Positions 32,197 to 44,554 of a stretch of 64,000 nucleotides of DNA are shown piece by piece; position 1 is the first letter of the stretch; every line of letters starts with the position of its first letter. The position numbers were made by a program, and so were the translations under genes. This stretch comes from Rhizomucor pusillus (taxonomy: Eukaryota > Mucoromycota > Mucoromycetes > Mucorales > Lichtheimiaceae), in NCBI GenBank assembly GCA_900175165.2, contig FWWN02000285.1:3953-67952 (forward strand), written 5' to 3'. Below the pieces are notes generated by a model. That model searched no databases. It worked only from the letters and a program-made list of their open reading frames with translations, and was not told the DNA's origin.

Positions 32197-33710
32197 CTAA
32201 GCCTTGTGAGACGATGCATTCGATGAGCGTGACTCAGGGTTGACGGGGATGTCTTCAAGAGAGCTGTCAGGTCGAACTTTGGAGTAAACATTGCCAATGA
32301 TTTTCAAGGCAGCCGCTCGGGCCTTTCTAGTTTCTTTCGATGCGGTGGGATCACTGAGCACCTTGTCGCATACTTCCCGCAGTACACTTTCAACTTCAAG
32401 CTTCGATCCACGCCAAATGGCTTCCAAACCCTACAAAGATCACGTACACCAATTACCACGTTAGAAATTATAACCACGACTTTGTGTTCTCTTCCAACCT
32501 TTTGAGCTGCTTCTTCCTCCAACTTTTGACGTTCTTCTTCGGTCAATCCTTTCTCTTCTGCCTTTTGCAGCTCGCTAAAACTTGATTGTAAATCAAGAGC
32601 AGTACGCAACGTGCCGACCGTTTCGCTAAAGATGTAGCCCTTCTCACGGACGCTGTGAAACATGCCGCCAAGACCGAAAGCGACGCCTTTGCCGAGATAC
32701 TGGTTGGCTTTCATGGTATACGTGCCACCAATTGCATGTAACAACTCGACACCGTAATTTTCATGCTTCAAATCCTCAGCTTCTATCTGGATAATATTCG
32801 TGAACGCAGCAACTGACGACGGTGATGTATCCGGTAACTCAGTGTACAGACTGAGCTTATTGATCAGTTTGGCTGCAAGCGTCTCCACACGTTTCGCACG
32901 TGTCTCTGCGCGTTCCTGTTCCGTCTTTTCTTTCTGTGCTTCACGCTCTGCTTTCTGCTCTGGTGTCAGATTCTGGTCGTTTCCTTCTTCCTCTGCGGTT
33001 TCCAGTGCTTCTCTCATATCACGACCGATCGATATCTCGCCAATGATATCCACAAATCGTTCTCCACCAAATGATTGTCTAAAGAACTCCTCGGGATCGA
33101 CAAATCCTCCGTCCGGTTTGATACCGTTCTGCTCGCCGTATTCATTGTATCGTTTTCTTAGTTTTGGATCAGACAGCACCTGGTACGCTTCAGATATTTT
33201 TTTGAACTTTCAATGCAGCTGCGATGAGTACATCGTTTGTCTTGTCTGTTCAATTATACTTGCTATACCTGCTCTTCTGCGTTGGGATCATGTCTATTCT
33301 TGTCGGGATGGTACTTGATAGCCATCTTACGATACGCTTTCTTAATCTCATCCTGGGTCGCTGTGGGCGATACCTGGAGCAAGTCGTAGTACTCTGTCGA
33401 GACCGGATTCTCGTCTATCGAAACAGTTATTATATTTTCGACAATAAAAGCAAAACACAAGATTTTCTTTTTTCATACCATTTCCTCGTCTCCGGGAAGT
33501 TCTGGTCTTTGCATTGTTGTTGTTGTTGTTCTTTATACCTTTACCCGTGCTATCTACCTCGTAAGAGGCCTGTTTGTGACACGACCAGCACTTGACCTGC
33601 ACTGTCTGGCTCTTGACGCCAATGTCGGGCAGAAATTCGAGCTGTGTTTGACATTCCTTGCAGGTCGTTTTAATGTAAGGTTCCGGCTTCCTTGATTCGT
33701 AGACAGTCAT
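32197..33710 (-). CDS. DnaJ-X domain co-chaperone with N-terminal zinc ribbon
   Basis: Class C J-protein resembling yeast Caj1/Djp1, an Hsp70 co-factor. The ATG at 33710 starts [20 protein letters not shown] and a four-Cys ribbon (CKEC...CWSC) followed by an Asn run. After an intron comes the J domain: [20 protein letters not shown], the HPD motif in [12 protein letters not shown], then [18 protein letters not shown] across another intron. The DnaJ-X domain follows: [20 protein letters not shown], a Glu/Lys-rich helix, [25 protein letters not shown]. The last exon contains [20 protein letters not shown] and ends SSNASSHKA. No signal peptide is seen. The zinc ribbon before the J domain is unusual for Caj1-type proteins. 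The gene is divergent from RRP7, 170 bp apart. Confidence 0.9.
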
Positions 33711-33879
33711 GGGGAGAAGGAATAGGTTTATTAGGTTATGGTAATTAGGTTATGGCAGTTGTCTGTCCGCTTCACTCTCGAAGCCAGCTTGCCACCACCA
33801 CCACCTCCTCCTCCGCAAGCAAGCCACCTGACAACCCCCCTTTTGGACCTTTCGCTTTTACAGATCGATCAAGATACCA

Positions 33880-34931
33880 ATGCCGAAAGCGAATCGCACG
33901 CCACTCGAAGAATTCTATGGATTCAAGATATTGCCGATCCTTACGGCCGAAAATACCCGCCATTATCTGTACATGAGAAAGCATGAGAACAAAAGCGCAA
34001 TGGAGGGTCCGCTAGCATCTGATCGCACGCTATTCTTGGTCAATTTGCCCGTAGACGCAACTATGGAGCACTTGAGACATTTATTCCAGGCAGAAGGCGG
34101 TATTGAAAAGATATACTATCACAATGCATCGCAGCCGACGTTAGCGTACAACGAGGAAGAAGAGGACTCGGAGCAGGAAGATAACATGGACGACACAGAC
34201 CAAGTACAGCGAAGCAAAAGACGAAAGACGAAGACTCAGCGACAGCAAAAAGAGCAGCAAAGTCGCGAGCTTCGACGGATATTCCACAGCGGTGCAAGCG
34301 CACACATTGTATTTGTTGAATCGGACGTGCTTGACAAGGTGCTGAATATGCCTATGAAAGACCGGAAATGGTTTGCACCCAACAAGCAGCAACCGCTAGG
34401 TTTCAACAGTATGTATCTGAAATATATACGTGTACGATGGAAGCTTATCTAGAACGGGTATTTCTCTATATAGGATACTTGCTTAGCTACGACTTATCAC
34501 GACCCGATCACGATCAACTACAGCAACAAGTAGATACATTCATGGTTAAATTCAAGGCAGACGAGTACGAGAAGGAACGAGAAGCAATGGAGAGAATGAG
34601 CAAGATGGATGAGGATGGATTTGTAGTCGTATCTCGAACAAAGAAGAGAAGCCGAGCTACAGACGGCGAAGTTGCTGTGCAATCATTTGGAGCAGCGACG
34701 TTTGATCCTTCCAAGGTTAAGAAGAAGGAACTGACCGACTTTTACAGATTCCAAGTACGAGAAGCAAAGAAGAATGGTGAGTTTTGATCAAATATTCGTG
34801 CATCACTTTGCTGGCATGTATGCTAATCATATCTGGCATTTATAGAACTCATGAACCTGCGGAAACAATTCGAAGAGGATAAAGCAAAGATAGAAAGACA
34901 GAAGCAATCGAGAAAGTTCAAACCGTATTAA
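33880..34931 (+). CDS. Ribosomal RNA-processing protein 7 (RRP7)
   Basis: Nucleolar factor for small-subunit pre-rRNA processing (UTP-C module). Three exons. The first starts MPKANRTPLEEFYGFKILPI and holds an RRM-like fold (DRTLFLVNLPVDATMEHLRH), an acidic and then basic insertion, and SGASAHIVFVESDVLDKVLN. The second (after about 34474) contains RPDHDQLQQQVDTFMVKF and DEDGFVVVSRTKKRSR. That DGF..V family motif is followed by LTDFYRFQVREAKKN. The third exon gives ELMNLRKQFEEDKAKIERQK and SRKFKPY, the classic RRP7 C-terminal signature. The start ATG follows a 170-bp divergent promoter. Converges with the G-alpha gene. Confidence 0.92.
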
Positions 34932-35135
34932 AGCGTGTTTAAAAAAAAGGAAAAATTTGCTTTTTTGCATATCCCTTTCCGCGTTTATATTATGCCTGCA
35001 AATTAAATAAGAGGAAGAAGAATCAATGAAAGAATAACGTCTGTACAAGTTGTTTGTGCGAGATAATAGATTGAGGGGTATGGCATTAAAAAAGAAGATA
35101 TGGTGGATGACTTTTTTCCGTAGGAGAGAGTGTGC

Positions 35136-36488
35136 CTAGAGTAAGAGTGTTTGGACGTTTTCGTGCAGGATGCTGTCTGATACAGAGTCCATGACGTGAC
35201 CCAATAGTCGGGTGTCTGTTGCTACGGTGTAGTGTACATAGATGGGCTTCTTGGTACTGCGGTTCAGTTTCTCAAATCGTTTGCGAAAGTAATCTGCCGC
35301 GCTTTCGTAATCTTTTGATGATCCTGGACATAATGGTTACTAATCGGCCGTAGAAGCGTTTTCGGGAAGGTGTGGGAAGTATACCTGTATAATCAGGAAA
35401 ATATGCTTTGATAGGTGAGCGACGTATTTTCTCCTTGAAAATATCGACCTTGTTCAAAAAGAGAATCATAGATGTATTCGCGAACCATTGGGAATTACAA
35501 ATAGAGTCAAACAACATTAATGCTTCATACATTTGATTCTAGAGAGTGCATACATTAGCATTTTTTCGCTGCTAGAATTGAGGCAGTTATACTTACAGAA
35601 TCGCGGTCTTCTACCAAGCAACAATCATATCCGCTAATAGCGACTACAAATAACACGGAAGCAACATTCTCGAAGCAGTGAATCCATTTTTTTCGCTCGC
35701 TGCGCTGTCCACCAACATCGCACATGCGATATATGATAGGTCCGTTTCTAAAAGTCGTCTCAACAATACCAGTTGTTTTAATACGACAGTGAATGATGTC
35801 TTGATCGGTGGGGGTATAATCAGGCTTGAAAACCCGATCCAATGAATTGTAAAAGCTGCAAGGAGGTCGTTAATCCTTTGCCGGGCTGGGGGAATAAGAA
35901 AGATGGATATTCGACTTACTAAATTACATTGTCGTTCAAAGCAAACGTGTTGCCTCGACTAAAGGTTTCTTGGATAGCCTTGTCGTTCCATAAAGATTTG
36001 AGGGGCTCCAGATATTCTACAGGATACGGCATGCCCTGGCTTAACATTGGCGGGTTCTCAAAAAGGGAAATGTGGGCCTGGACACACACGAGATTGTTCA
36101 AAAAAAAAAAATTCCTCCTCAACCGCCCCATTCAAATGACCTGCTTACCCAATTTGCCGGATTCTCCAACGAAAGCTGCATTTCATGCATAGACTCCAAC
36201 AATGACTGCATCGCTGACACTACGTTCCCAAAGATGACCACTCGAAACGCTTCGCGCTCGGCAGCAGAAAATCCGGACGCGTGAATAAGTCGCATTTGTT
36301 TGAGCACAGTCGATTTGCCCGAATCACCCGCCCCTATTATTGCACGCTCACTAAGTTTTCATATGATAGTCGCACGTTCCAATATCCTTACCGAGCAGCA
36401 AGATCTTGACCTCGCGGTTCAGTCGTTTCTGGTCGCGTTTGATCTGCTTGTCTATTGCTTTGCTTTTGTTGCTGTGGATATTTCCCAT
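35136..36488 (-). CDS. Heterotrimeric G-protein alpha subunit
   Basis: Plasma-membrane GTPase of pheromone or nutrient signalling. The ATG at 36488 starts [20 protein letters not shown], with Gly2 for N-myristoylation. The nucleotide-binding motifs are all present across exons: the P-loop GAGDSGKST, switch I IKTTGI, switch [23 protein letters not shown] ([12 protein letters not shown]) and TVATDT ([10 protein letters not shown]). The C-terminus reads [13 protein letters not shown]. It lacks the Cys at position -4 that pertussis toxin modifies, and there is no Cys3 next to the myristoylated Gly, so palmitoylation at that site is not expected. Seven or so exons; length about 350, as usual. Converges with RRP7, about 200 bp between stops. 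Confidence 0.92.
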
Positions 36489-38238
36489 AGTGTATTTTCC
36501 GGCCACAATATTGATACGCGCAGGTCGTAAATGCTTTCCGCTACCGTCTTCCTCCCAAGAAAGAGCGAACGAAGTTGTGTAGAAACAAGAAAAAAAGAAA
36601 AGACTGGAAAGGAGATTGATTGGGCGACAAAAAAGAGAGTTGGTCGGCTGTGTTGTCGCAACGGATACTTTATGTTACGTATATGTTGTGTATAGAAGTT
36701 GTAAAGTCGAGGAGGGCAGGTGGCGAGAAAGGAAGAGAAAAGAAGACGGGAAGGACGACAGCCGGGGCTAACTGTTTTCTGTTTGACAGATCACAGCCAA
36801 AGATTAATTCTGTGACACCCAGCATAGCTTGTTCATTTACGGATTGCTTCCTTTGTCAACCGTATTCGGTGTGCTTTATAATTAGCAAACACGGGCTTAA
36901 TTTGACTCTTCCCATTATTGGTGGTAACATGCCACGCTGCTAAACATCATTCTCTTTGGAAGTCTCTAATAGAGGCTCCTTTAACAACCAGCGTGGAGAT
37001 GGCAACGACGAGTCATGGGACTGCGCGGGGATATTCGAGCAATTAAAATATAGTTCCAGCCATTCTGCCCGCCATGGTTGTTCCCGACGGACTGTGTCTC
37101 GATTCCTTTCTCTACCTGTTCCCCATCAAAGCATCACGCTACCGGTCATGCATTTATTAATATCCTATTGCGTGTATACAAATATAGTACATAATGTGGG
37201 AAAGCACTCGTTTACCAATCTTTTCATGCACACCCAGTTATTTGGTTATGGGAAGGAGCAAAAAGTGCCTCCGCTCTCCTCCCCTTCCTCCTCCCCCAAT
37301 CCTTCCAAAGCGAAAGAGCGGACTTTGCAACCACCCCTCGTTTCCCGACGCCCAACGACTATCATCGTTGTCGTTGTTGGAAAACGGTCCCTTCTTCACG
37401 GTCGATCATGCTCTGCAATCTATCCGAAACCTTGTTTTGATCAGTCGCCAGTGCATGTTTCAGTTCCAAGTGAAACAAAGATCTAAATATGTGGAGAGTT
37501 TGGCGTTCCTTGTTCGGTAAATCAATCATGTTCTCGCGTGTGTACGTGTGCGTCCGTGTGTGTGTGTGTGTGTGTGTGTGCACATAACTTTCCTGTGTTT
37601 CCTCGCCCTAGATAATTTGCAAGCACGCAACTGCACGTATATATTTAGAAGCATCATTTCTATCAATCAACCTATTTGCTGGCCACTCTTTGCAGACAGC
37701 GAGAGTTCATACCGGAATTTTTACTTTCAGCATCTATCGAAATTATGGATTACTTCCTTTGTCCTATTCTTTTTTGGGTTTTCATGCACTAGAACAAGCT
37801 CGGTCAGGCCCGTTCACCATGGCGACCTACTGTTTTTGGCTTCCGCTCGCACAATTAGTGTCTGCACGTAGATCATGTATTATGTAATTCAATACGATAC
37901 TTGGGATGCGGGGAGATGGGGCCCGAGGTAGAGAGAGAAAAGATGACTGCCAAGCTACATTGGTTGTTACGTTTCTAGCTCGTAGAAAGAAGAAAAGAGG
38001 CCAATCTACATAGAAATTAAATCATCTGCATACCACAGCAATAACTGCTTATATAAATAGCATTTCTCATCCAGACCGACTCAGCTGATAGCATCCGTCG
38101 TCAACAAAGACATCTACGTAGACAAGCAGCAGCAGGTCACATTGACGCAGGATGCATGCAGATGCTACAGTCGGTTGATGGGATCGACGATCAAAAGTTC
38201 ATCCGTATATATCTGTCAATAATCTCACTTGATGATCT
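36489..38238. other. Intergenic region
   Basis: About 1.75 kb between the G-alpha start and the next ORF remnant, presumably with the G-alpha promoter. Frames of up to 176 codons on the + strand have poor coding composition. It holds the TG microsatellite at 37556. No gene is recognised. Confidence 0.45.
37536..37583 (+). repeat. TG microsatellite
   Basis: Imperfect then perfect TG repeat: gtgtgtacgtgtgcgtccg followed by about 13 TG units up to 37580. Confidence 0.9.
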
Positions 38239-38583
38239 GATAAATTACGATCATGCAACTTTGGCTTGAACGATTCCCGTGACGAGAGCAAATTCGACAA
38301 GTATCTGAGATTGACTGTAGATAAACACACGCATTGTTGGGGTTTGTGGGAAAAAACTGGACCGGTAACCCGACCTTCGGTACGAAAATCGCGTGCATCT
38401 AATGGACAGGACATATATGGTATAGCTCTGCTGTGTAAGGACAGAAAGTTAACTGATCTGGTACTAGGCGGATACACACTACTTGCATCTCTCTTAGTGC
38501 TAATGAGAGAACACTTTAATTACGATCCAACTGCAGACTTGGATTTTCCAGCCATGAACGTATGGACCGATCAGAGTGTTTAA
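38239..38583 (+). pseudogene. Protein-like fragment of unknown family
   Basis: Frame of about 114 codons without an ATG at its head: ESKFDKYLRLTVDKHTHCWG, then ALLCKDRKLTDLVLGGYTLL, ASLLVLMREHFNYDP and TADLDFPAMNVWTDQSV with a stop at 38583. The composition is protein-like with a helical hydrophobic segment. There is no upstream exon that I can join. Probably a remnant of a larger gene or mobile element. Confidence 0.3.
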
Positions 38584-38773
38584 CCAATCGAGTTTTGATT
38601 ACAATTCTCGTCAAGACTTGAGAGATATCGTTGGGTGTTTGAGTATAAATCTCTTTCCAGGTGTAGTTTCATGAGACAATGTATTCGGAAAATTGGCATA
38701 TTTTCATTGGGAATGGGTAGTAATGCGTACAGGAGAAAAAAAAAAGAAGATACAGATTGTTTCTATGCAGGAG

Positions 38774-40264
38774 CTAAATGCGGAAACCCCAAACTTCGAG
38801 TTCGATGCATGCGAATTCTGAATGCGATGATAATGCTTCGTTGTCAAATGTCGGGCATGGCTCGCTGTGGCCACGCTCGAGGTCAGAGTTGATCCATAAT
38901 CCAAATTTGCCATCACTGGTTTGTTTCAAACAAAAACGGGGTGATCAATATTTTCTGTCAATAATCAAAAACACCAAAGGGAGTAGTATAACACAAACCC
39001 TCCGCCGATGGCAATAAAGTCGGCTTCTGACAGGATCATGTACTCGTTCTTGCCAGTCCAAGGGTATACTTTGACGCCGTTGCCAGAGCGGCACACTTTC
39101 CACAGGAAGCTAGACAGATAAGTTAGCAGCAGCAAAAAGGTGTATATATACCTGTTGCATGTATACATTACCACTCGCCTGTTCCATAGTACGAGTTCAG
39201 GTTTGCCTTTAGAGTTTCATTTAAAAATGCGCCAAAGACCTACATGACAGCGGTAGCGGAGAAAATGCATCGTTAGCACTACCTGCTACCTGCTGCTGCT
39301 GCAACTGTGGGCTAATACTTGCATGATCTTCGGCGTCCTTGATAGCGAGTATACAAGGTCCCTTGTTCGCTTTGACCAGGCGATAAAGCGTCGCGAGGCT
39401 TGTGCCGTGTTGATCAAGGCTGTACAGCAAGGACCATTGAGAAGCAAGACGATAGCGCCGTGGCAGATAAGGTCTCAGCTATTATACACATATCAAGTAA
39501 TGCGAAGAAGAATTTGAGTCTCTAACATGTTTTGTGTGAACAAGAATGACGTGTTTGGTCCCCACACCTGCTCTGCAACTGCGGCGCTTAGCACTGGCTC
39601 GGTATCTTCGCGTCTGTTGATCAGCTTGGGTGGGTCCATGATATCCAGTGAGCCCACAAGTCGTTGCTGGCGTGACCGTCGTTCTTCTTGTTGTTCGTTG
39701 TGCTGGGTAACTGCAGACACGAGTGCGTCGACAGCGGGTGAAGATGGCGTGCAGGCTTCGGAGGAAGAGCTAGAGCTTGAACTGTCGCAGTAGTCTGTCT
39801 GGTTCTTGTATATCGATGAGGCTGCAGAGATCACAGACCCTTTGGTGATGGATGTTGTCGAATGAGATTTATGCGCGAACGGCGGTCGCTTCTGTCGGTG
39901 TTGCTGTTGCTGTTGTTGCTGCTGAGAACTCAAAGTCAGACCTAGCAGAGCGACGACGGTTATTCAAACTTCCGGCAGCAGGCTTTCTTTCAGTTTTGAA
40001 ACAAATATAAGGGGTTGGGGGGGGACAACTGCTGACAACAGCAAATAATAATAAAAAGGTTGAGGTTCATTATTTACCTAGCAGCTTTGAGACAAATCGA
40101 GTGATGGGTGATGGTTTATCAGCGTATGACTCTTCATCGGTAATCGACCTATGCAGAGGGTACAAATACTGCGGCGGTCGTGTATCCTTTCGACGGTGGT
40201 GGCGATGATGGTGCGTGACTTGGTGGGCTGGCGATGCCCAGCTGAGCCGTTGCTGTTTCGTCAT
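38774..40264 (-). CDS. TLDc-domain protein (OXR1-like)
   Basis: Oxidation-resistance family protein; in other fungi Oxr1 also acts on the V-ATPase. The ATG at 40264 starts MTKQQRLSWASPAHQ, followed by a His/Arg-rich, Gln-rich and Ser-rich disordered N-terminus. The TLDc domain begins near 39620 (LSAAVAEQVW) and continues as ASQWSLLYSLDQHGTSLATL, GPCILAIKDAEDH, TLKANLNSYYGTGEWFLWKV, KNEYMILSEADFIAIGGG, then KFGLWINSDLERGHSEPCPT and FDNEALS, ending FACIELEVWGFRI, which matches the family's EVWGF terminus. Introns are short. Start choice is uncertain because the N-terminus is low complexity. Confidence 0.85.
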
Positions 40265-40914
40265 TTTTGTCAAGGAATGCAACAACGAGAAGAAAGAACA
40301 ACAAGGAAAGGGTCGCTAAAAGGATAGAAAAAAGAAGGTTCAAAGGCACGTCTCACGGCTGCCATATTTATATCAGGCCTGCATGAGACCACAATGATAG
40401 GGATGGCCCTTGCAGTCTCCTGAATCGCGAATGTTGCCGTTTAAGCATCATTTTTTCTATTCTATTCTTTCCAGCAAGCTTGTTTATTACATATGTACTC
40501 ACGCTCTCATCAGCGGCGCCAGAATCGTGTGACATTCTTGCTTGCTTTACTGACATTGTCTGTCAATGATCCCCTCCCCAACATGCATACCTGTTATTCA
40601 TGCAATCACGTTGATGTGTCATTTATCTTTCAAAAGTCTGCAAACCACAACCTCCTTAACTTTGTGATGGAAGCATATAATGCTAAAAGTCAAGCGTGTA
40701 TGCTCTTGCCAAGGAAACTGCAGGAAGAGCAACAGGTGGAATGGAATAGAAACAAACAATGATCTGATGATCTTTGTTAAAAGCTGCTGTGAAGTCCCGG
40801 CAATTTTCCATTTTCGGTTTGTCGTTTTTACTTGCCGCGCTTTTACCATTTACCGTCAGCACGACCGCCAACACTTCCACATTTGTTCATGCTGAATCGC
40901 ATAGATTAGTAAAA

Positions 40915-42515
40915 ATGTCTTCAGGCAAGAAACCACGGCGATCTGTGAGGACCTTGGAAGATTGCTTTAGGTCAGCTGTTTTGTGTAAAACGCGGTTGAA
41001 TCGTTCACTGACGCTGCTTAACCTCCAGCACGATCGCAGAAACCGGTCCGAGACGGCATCAAGTGCGACAAGCCCAAGGACGTCTTCACAGTATCGATAG
41101 AATGTCTTCTGTAATATCAAAATATCGAATTGATGACGAGACGATGAGAAAATTTAGTAAGATGGCTATAGGCTGTTTCGCATTTGCTTGCTGCATTTGC
41201 TTACTTGTATGCTGGATTCCGTTAGATCTGAAGCGCGAGAAGCGAACTGAGAAAGCAAAAGGTGATGCGAGAAGGTGAGAAAAGAGAGTTACGACGAAGC
41301 TTGATGACGAAAGGAGTGGATTAAACGTACTGTTTTTTCCAGAGCCTGGGATGACCTCATGGATGCATTGCCGGAAATGACGCGCGTGTTTCGAGACAGC
41401 ATCCGAGCGGCGCATCCTGGGCAGGAAAAAGCTGAAACAATCATACAGAGATTGATAAACGAATGCGTAGCGGGAGTTGCACGATTTGTGGACCATTGGC
41501 GGATGAGCAACGCTCAAGCTCTCGGCAACGCAGTGCGGGATCTCGACAACAATGCGGCATCGCAGCGATACATTTATGACAAACTCGAGGAAGGATTCAG
41601 TAATTACAGATCGCTCTTTCTGGATGATTTATGCGAACATCATGAAAAAATTATGGAGGAGACCATGAAGGATCTGGAAAGCACGATACAGCAATTGCCA
41701 GATATACTCCAGAAAAGATGTGCCGAATTTGTGCGGGGTCGAATCGTCGTAGAGCCCAGCAATCTGCTTTCCAGCGAACATTACAAAGTAATACGCGAAT
41801 GTATACTACTAACAGCACAATCGATGCGTATACAAAAAGCGACAGATTGGGCCAAACGGTTGAACGAGCGCCTGGAATCTATATACCCAAGCGATATACA
41901 AGATGTTTTTTTACTGTCAGCGCAAACTCGGACGAATGATCTTATCGTCGATGACTTTGTTCGGTGCACTCGAGAGATGATAAAGTCCTTTGAGCCGCAC
42001 AAGCTCAAAGAACTATTGTATGATCTGGAGAAGAAGGTCGTCTCCATGAACAACGCATCCGATGCTGCTGAAGAAAAATTACAAATGACACAAGCTCTCG
42101 TGAGTTACCTACAGCTGCAAACATCTATCAACAAACTCGAGAATACTTTGGACGAATACAAAAAGACGGTGCTGGATCCAGAATTCTCTACACGCTTAGA
42201 GGCTGGCCTCATCAGCTTTGATGAAGTATTGGAGTAAGTTGACAAGGGACAAAAAAGATACGATTTAGATCGTCTTGTTCATAATATTGATTGTCAAGGA
42301 ACCACGAGCAATTCATACGATACATTGTAAATATACAAGCTGCATTGAACGACGAACAAATAACTCAAGAACATCTACAAAATACTTTCGACGAATCTAC
42401 CCAACTTTCTACACCCGTAAAGAACTCTATCGAGGCATTGACGCGGCAAACCATAAAGCAAATGACTTCTGGCTTGGAAAAAAGGCTAGAGGTTCTCGAA
42501 AATCAACGAAAGTAG
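40915..42515 (+). CDS. Single-pass membrane protein with long coiled-coil region
   Basis: Four exons joined by clean GT-AG introns (for example 40972-41029, 41277-41342). The protein starts MSSGKKPRRSVRTLEDCF, continues STIAETGPRRHQVRQAQGRL, and has one membrane helix (MAIGCFAFACCICLLVCWIP) followed by a basic stretch. The rest, about 380 residues, is helical: FVDHWRMSNAQALGNAVRDL, LDDLCEHHEKIMEETMKDLE, CTREMIKSFEPHKLKELLYD, with the last exon ending RLEVLENQRK. With the basic N-terminus inside, the large domain would face a lumen or the outside, but topology is inference. I do not recognise the family. Converges with the fucosyltransferase-like gene, about 155 bp between stops. Confidence 0.75.
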
Positions 42516-42670
42516 CTGTAAAAAATGTGTATATATAAATCTGCTTTATAATAACAAGGATATTATTGTTACATGTTGGATGTGGATCAATGTGTGCTTT
42601 GCTGGTGTGAAAAATAGTGTATAGTGATGAAAGATATATATGTGGAAGGTGGAAGTGTATAATGAAACAA

Positions 42671-44554
42671 TTAACCCAAAGACCATTGATGTGACAGCCA
42701 GTCATAAGTTGCAATGGATGACGGTTTGCTGCAATCGGGAGCCTTATCTTTGCGGTTTACTCTAGGAAGTGAGTAGGTTGTGTTATCCGACTTGGAGTGG
42801 AACGCGGCCAGTTTGCCGTATCCTTGCGGACTGATGACTCTGTAGTCTGCGTAACTCAAGAGCCAGTTTTCGATCAAGGCGCTGTTTGCGCCCGGAGTCA
42901 TGCGCTCGCGAGTGACTTCCACGGGGATTTCCACATCAATGTATTTTTCAATCTGGTCCGGTTCAATGTGCTCGACCGGTAATCCAGTGATCACGGCCGT
43001 TGTATCCTGGTAATTAGCACCCAGATATTTCTCGGCCATGTCCGGTCGTTCGTTCAAGCTTGCAAATTCGTCGCGAAGACGGACAGAATCAGTGATCAAA
43101 AAGTATACAATGCGTTTGTGGTGCGGCTCTCGCTTAACGCTGGCTATTTGGTTTGCGCATGTCAAAAAGTAGTCCCATTTTTCAAGATCGTTCGTATCCT
43201 TTTGCGGGTTGGCAAGCGCATTGTCATCCGTGCGAATTTGTAGACCGATGCTCAGAATACTATCCATCTTGAACAGGTTCTTGTATGCATTGATGAAACG
43301 ACGGCTGCCAATGGTCGGCCGGAATAGATAGTCGGCAAAGCAGCCAAATGCGTTCTGCATAGTAAGACCTTTGCTCTTGAGGATCTCTGGGTAGCGAGTC
43401 GAGACTTGGAATGTACGGATGATATACGCACGGTTTGACCGGACCTCGACGTACTATCTCAAGGTATTAAAGACGGCGAGAGAGAGATGGCGGTGATGAA
43501 TGAAAAAACTTACAGTGCCATTCCAAAGGTTATTGAAATCCTGATCAGGGCCATCTGGATAGAGCACCTTTCCAAAATCGTCGTATTTTTGGTTTAGGGT
43601 GTCGACTTTCTGGTACGTGATGCCAAGTTTGGGTTTGTTGTACAAACGTGACATTTCCTGGGGGTCATAGCTCCAATCAATGTTTGGTTTTTCGAACAAA
43701 ATTTCCAAAGGAATCGGGTTCTCATCCGCCCAGTGTGCAAGGTATCCGCGGTCTGTCAAGAGCGCAAAGAAGAAGGTCGATATCATACCTGGATTAATCA
43801 TAGGAATTATAATCGTCAGTGTAAACATGGCACAGCCTTCTTTCCCATTGCTATTCGTTACCACTCATCCGGTCAGCCAATCCACCGCAGCCTCGGTTGC
43901 TGTTTTCCGGAACTTCTTTGCATAGATAAGAAGCAAACCGTGGAGCCTCCTCTGGAGCAAGCACCTCGCCCACTTTCATGCGCTCCAATTGCTTCAATTT
44001 CTCGTTTTGAGACTCGGTGAATTCCTTCTGCCAGGTGCCGCATTCGCCATCCACGTTGTACGGAAACTCGTCAGTGAAACCATGCACAGGGTCGTAAACG
44101 TTTCGGCAATAATAATCGAGATCTTCATCAGATGCTGTGCGGAGAGCTTTCAGGAGAGTAGGATCAGGACCGGGAGGCGTGTATGTACCGTCCTCGCTTT
44201 TAGGGATATACAATGCTTCCGGCAATTGACAGGTATCACCGGCCTGGTCGAAAATGTCAATATCCTCAGCCTTGTTAGGCTTCGAGGGAGCTTTTGCCTG
44301 GTTCAATTCTTCTTGTTCCTCGATATCGGTATCGCGGTGCACTGGCGACTCTGTATCCAAGGAGATAGAGGTTACTGGGTTGGTACTGCATCCTTGCAAA
44401 AATTAGACTTACGAGAGTACACCAGTGATCCGACTGCCATGAACACAATGGCAACCAAGCTTACTACAGTGAGCGCCTTGGCTAACTTGTACTTGAACAA
44501 GAGTCCATCGTTTCCATTAGTTCCAAGTCGTCTGTACGAAGGACCGTTAGCCAT
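42671..44554 (-). CDS. Type II membrane fucosyltransferase-like glycosyltransferase
   Basis: The ATG at 44554 gives MANGPSYRRLGTNGNDGLLF, then a signal anchor (VVSLVAIVFMAVGSLVYS) and an acidic stem. The catalytic part starts SYLCKEVPENSNRGCGGLAD with RM: the GLADRM motif resembles the G-L-G-[DN]-R-[LM] donor loop of GT-B fucosyltransferases (NodZ, plant xyloglucan and protein O-fucosyltransferases). Further landmarks are NAFGCFADYLFRPT, LSIGLQIRTDDNAL (family-like 'IG.QIR'), RIVYFLITDSVRLRDEF, and near the end SALIENWLLSYADYRVISP with GYGKLAAFHS, the place of the family's S-x-[FY]-G-x-x-A motif. Mucoromycota walls contain fucose, so a cell-wall role is plausible but inferred. Confidence 0.7.

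Noticed and set aside
36956..37486. 176-codon + frame in the spacer upstream of G-alpha
   Set aside because: No motif, poor codon texture and competing open frames in other phases.
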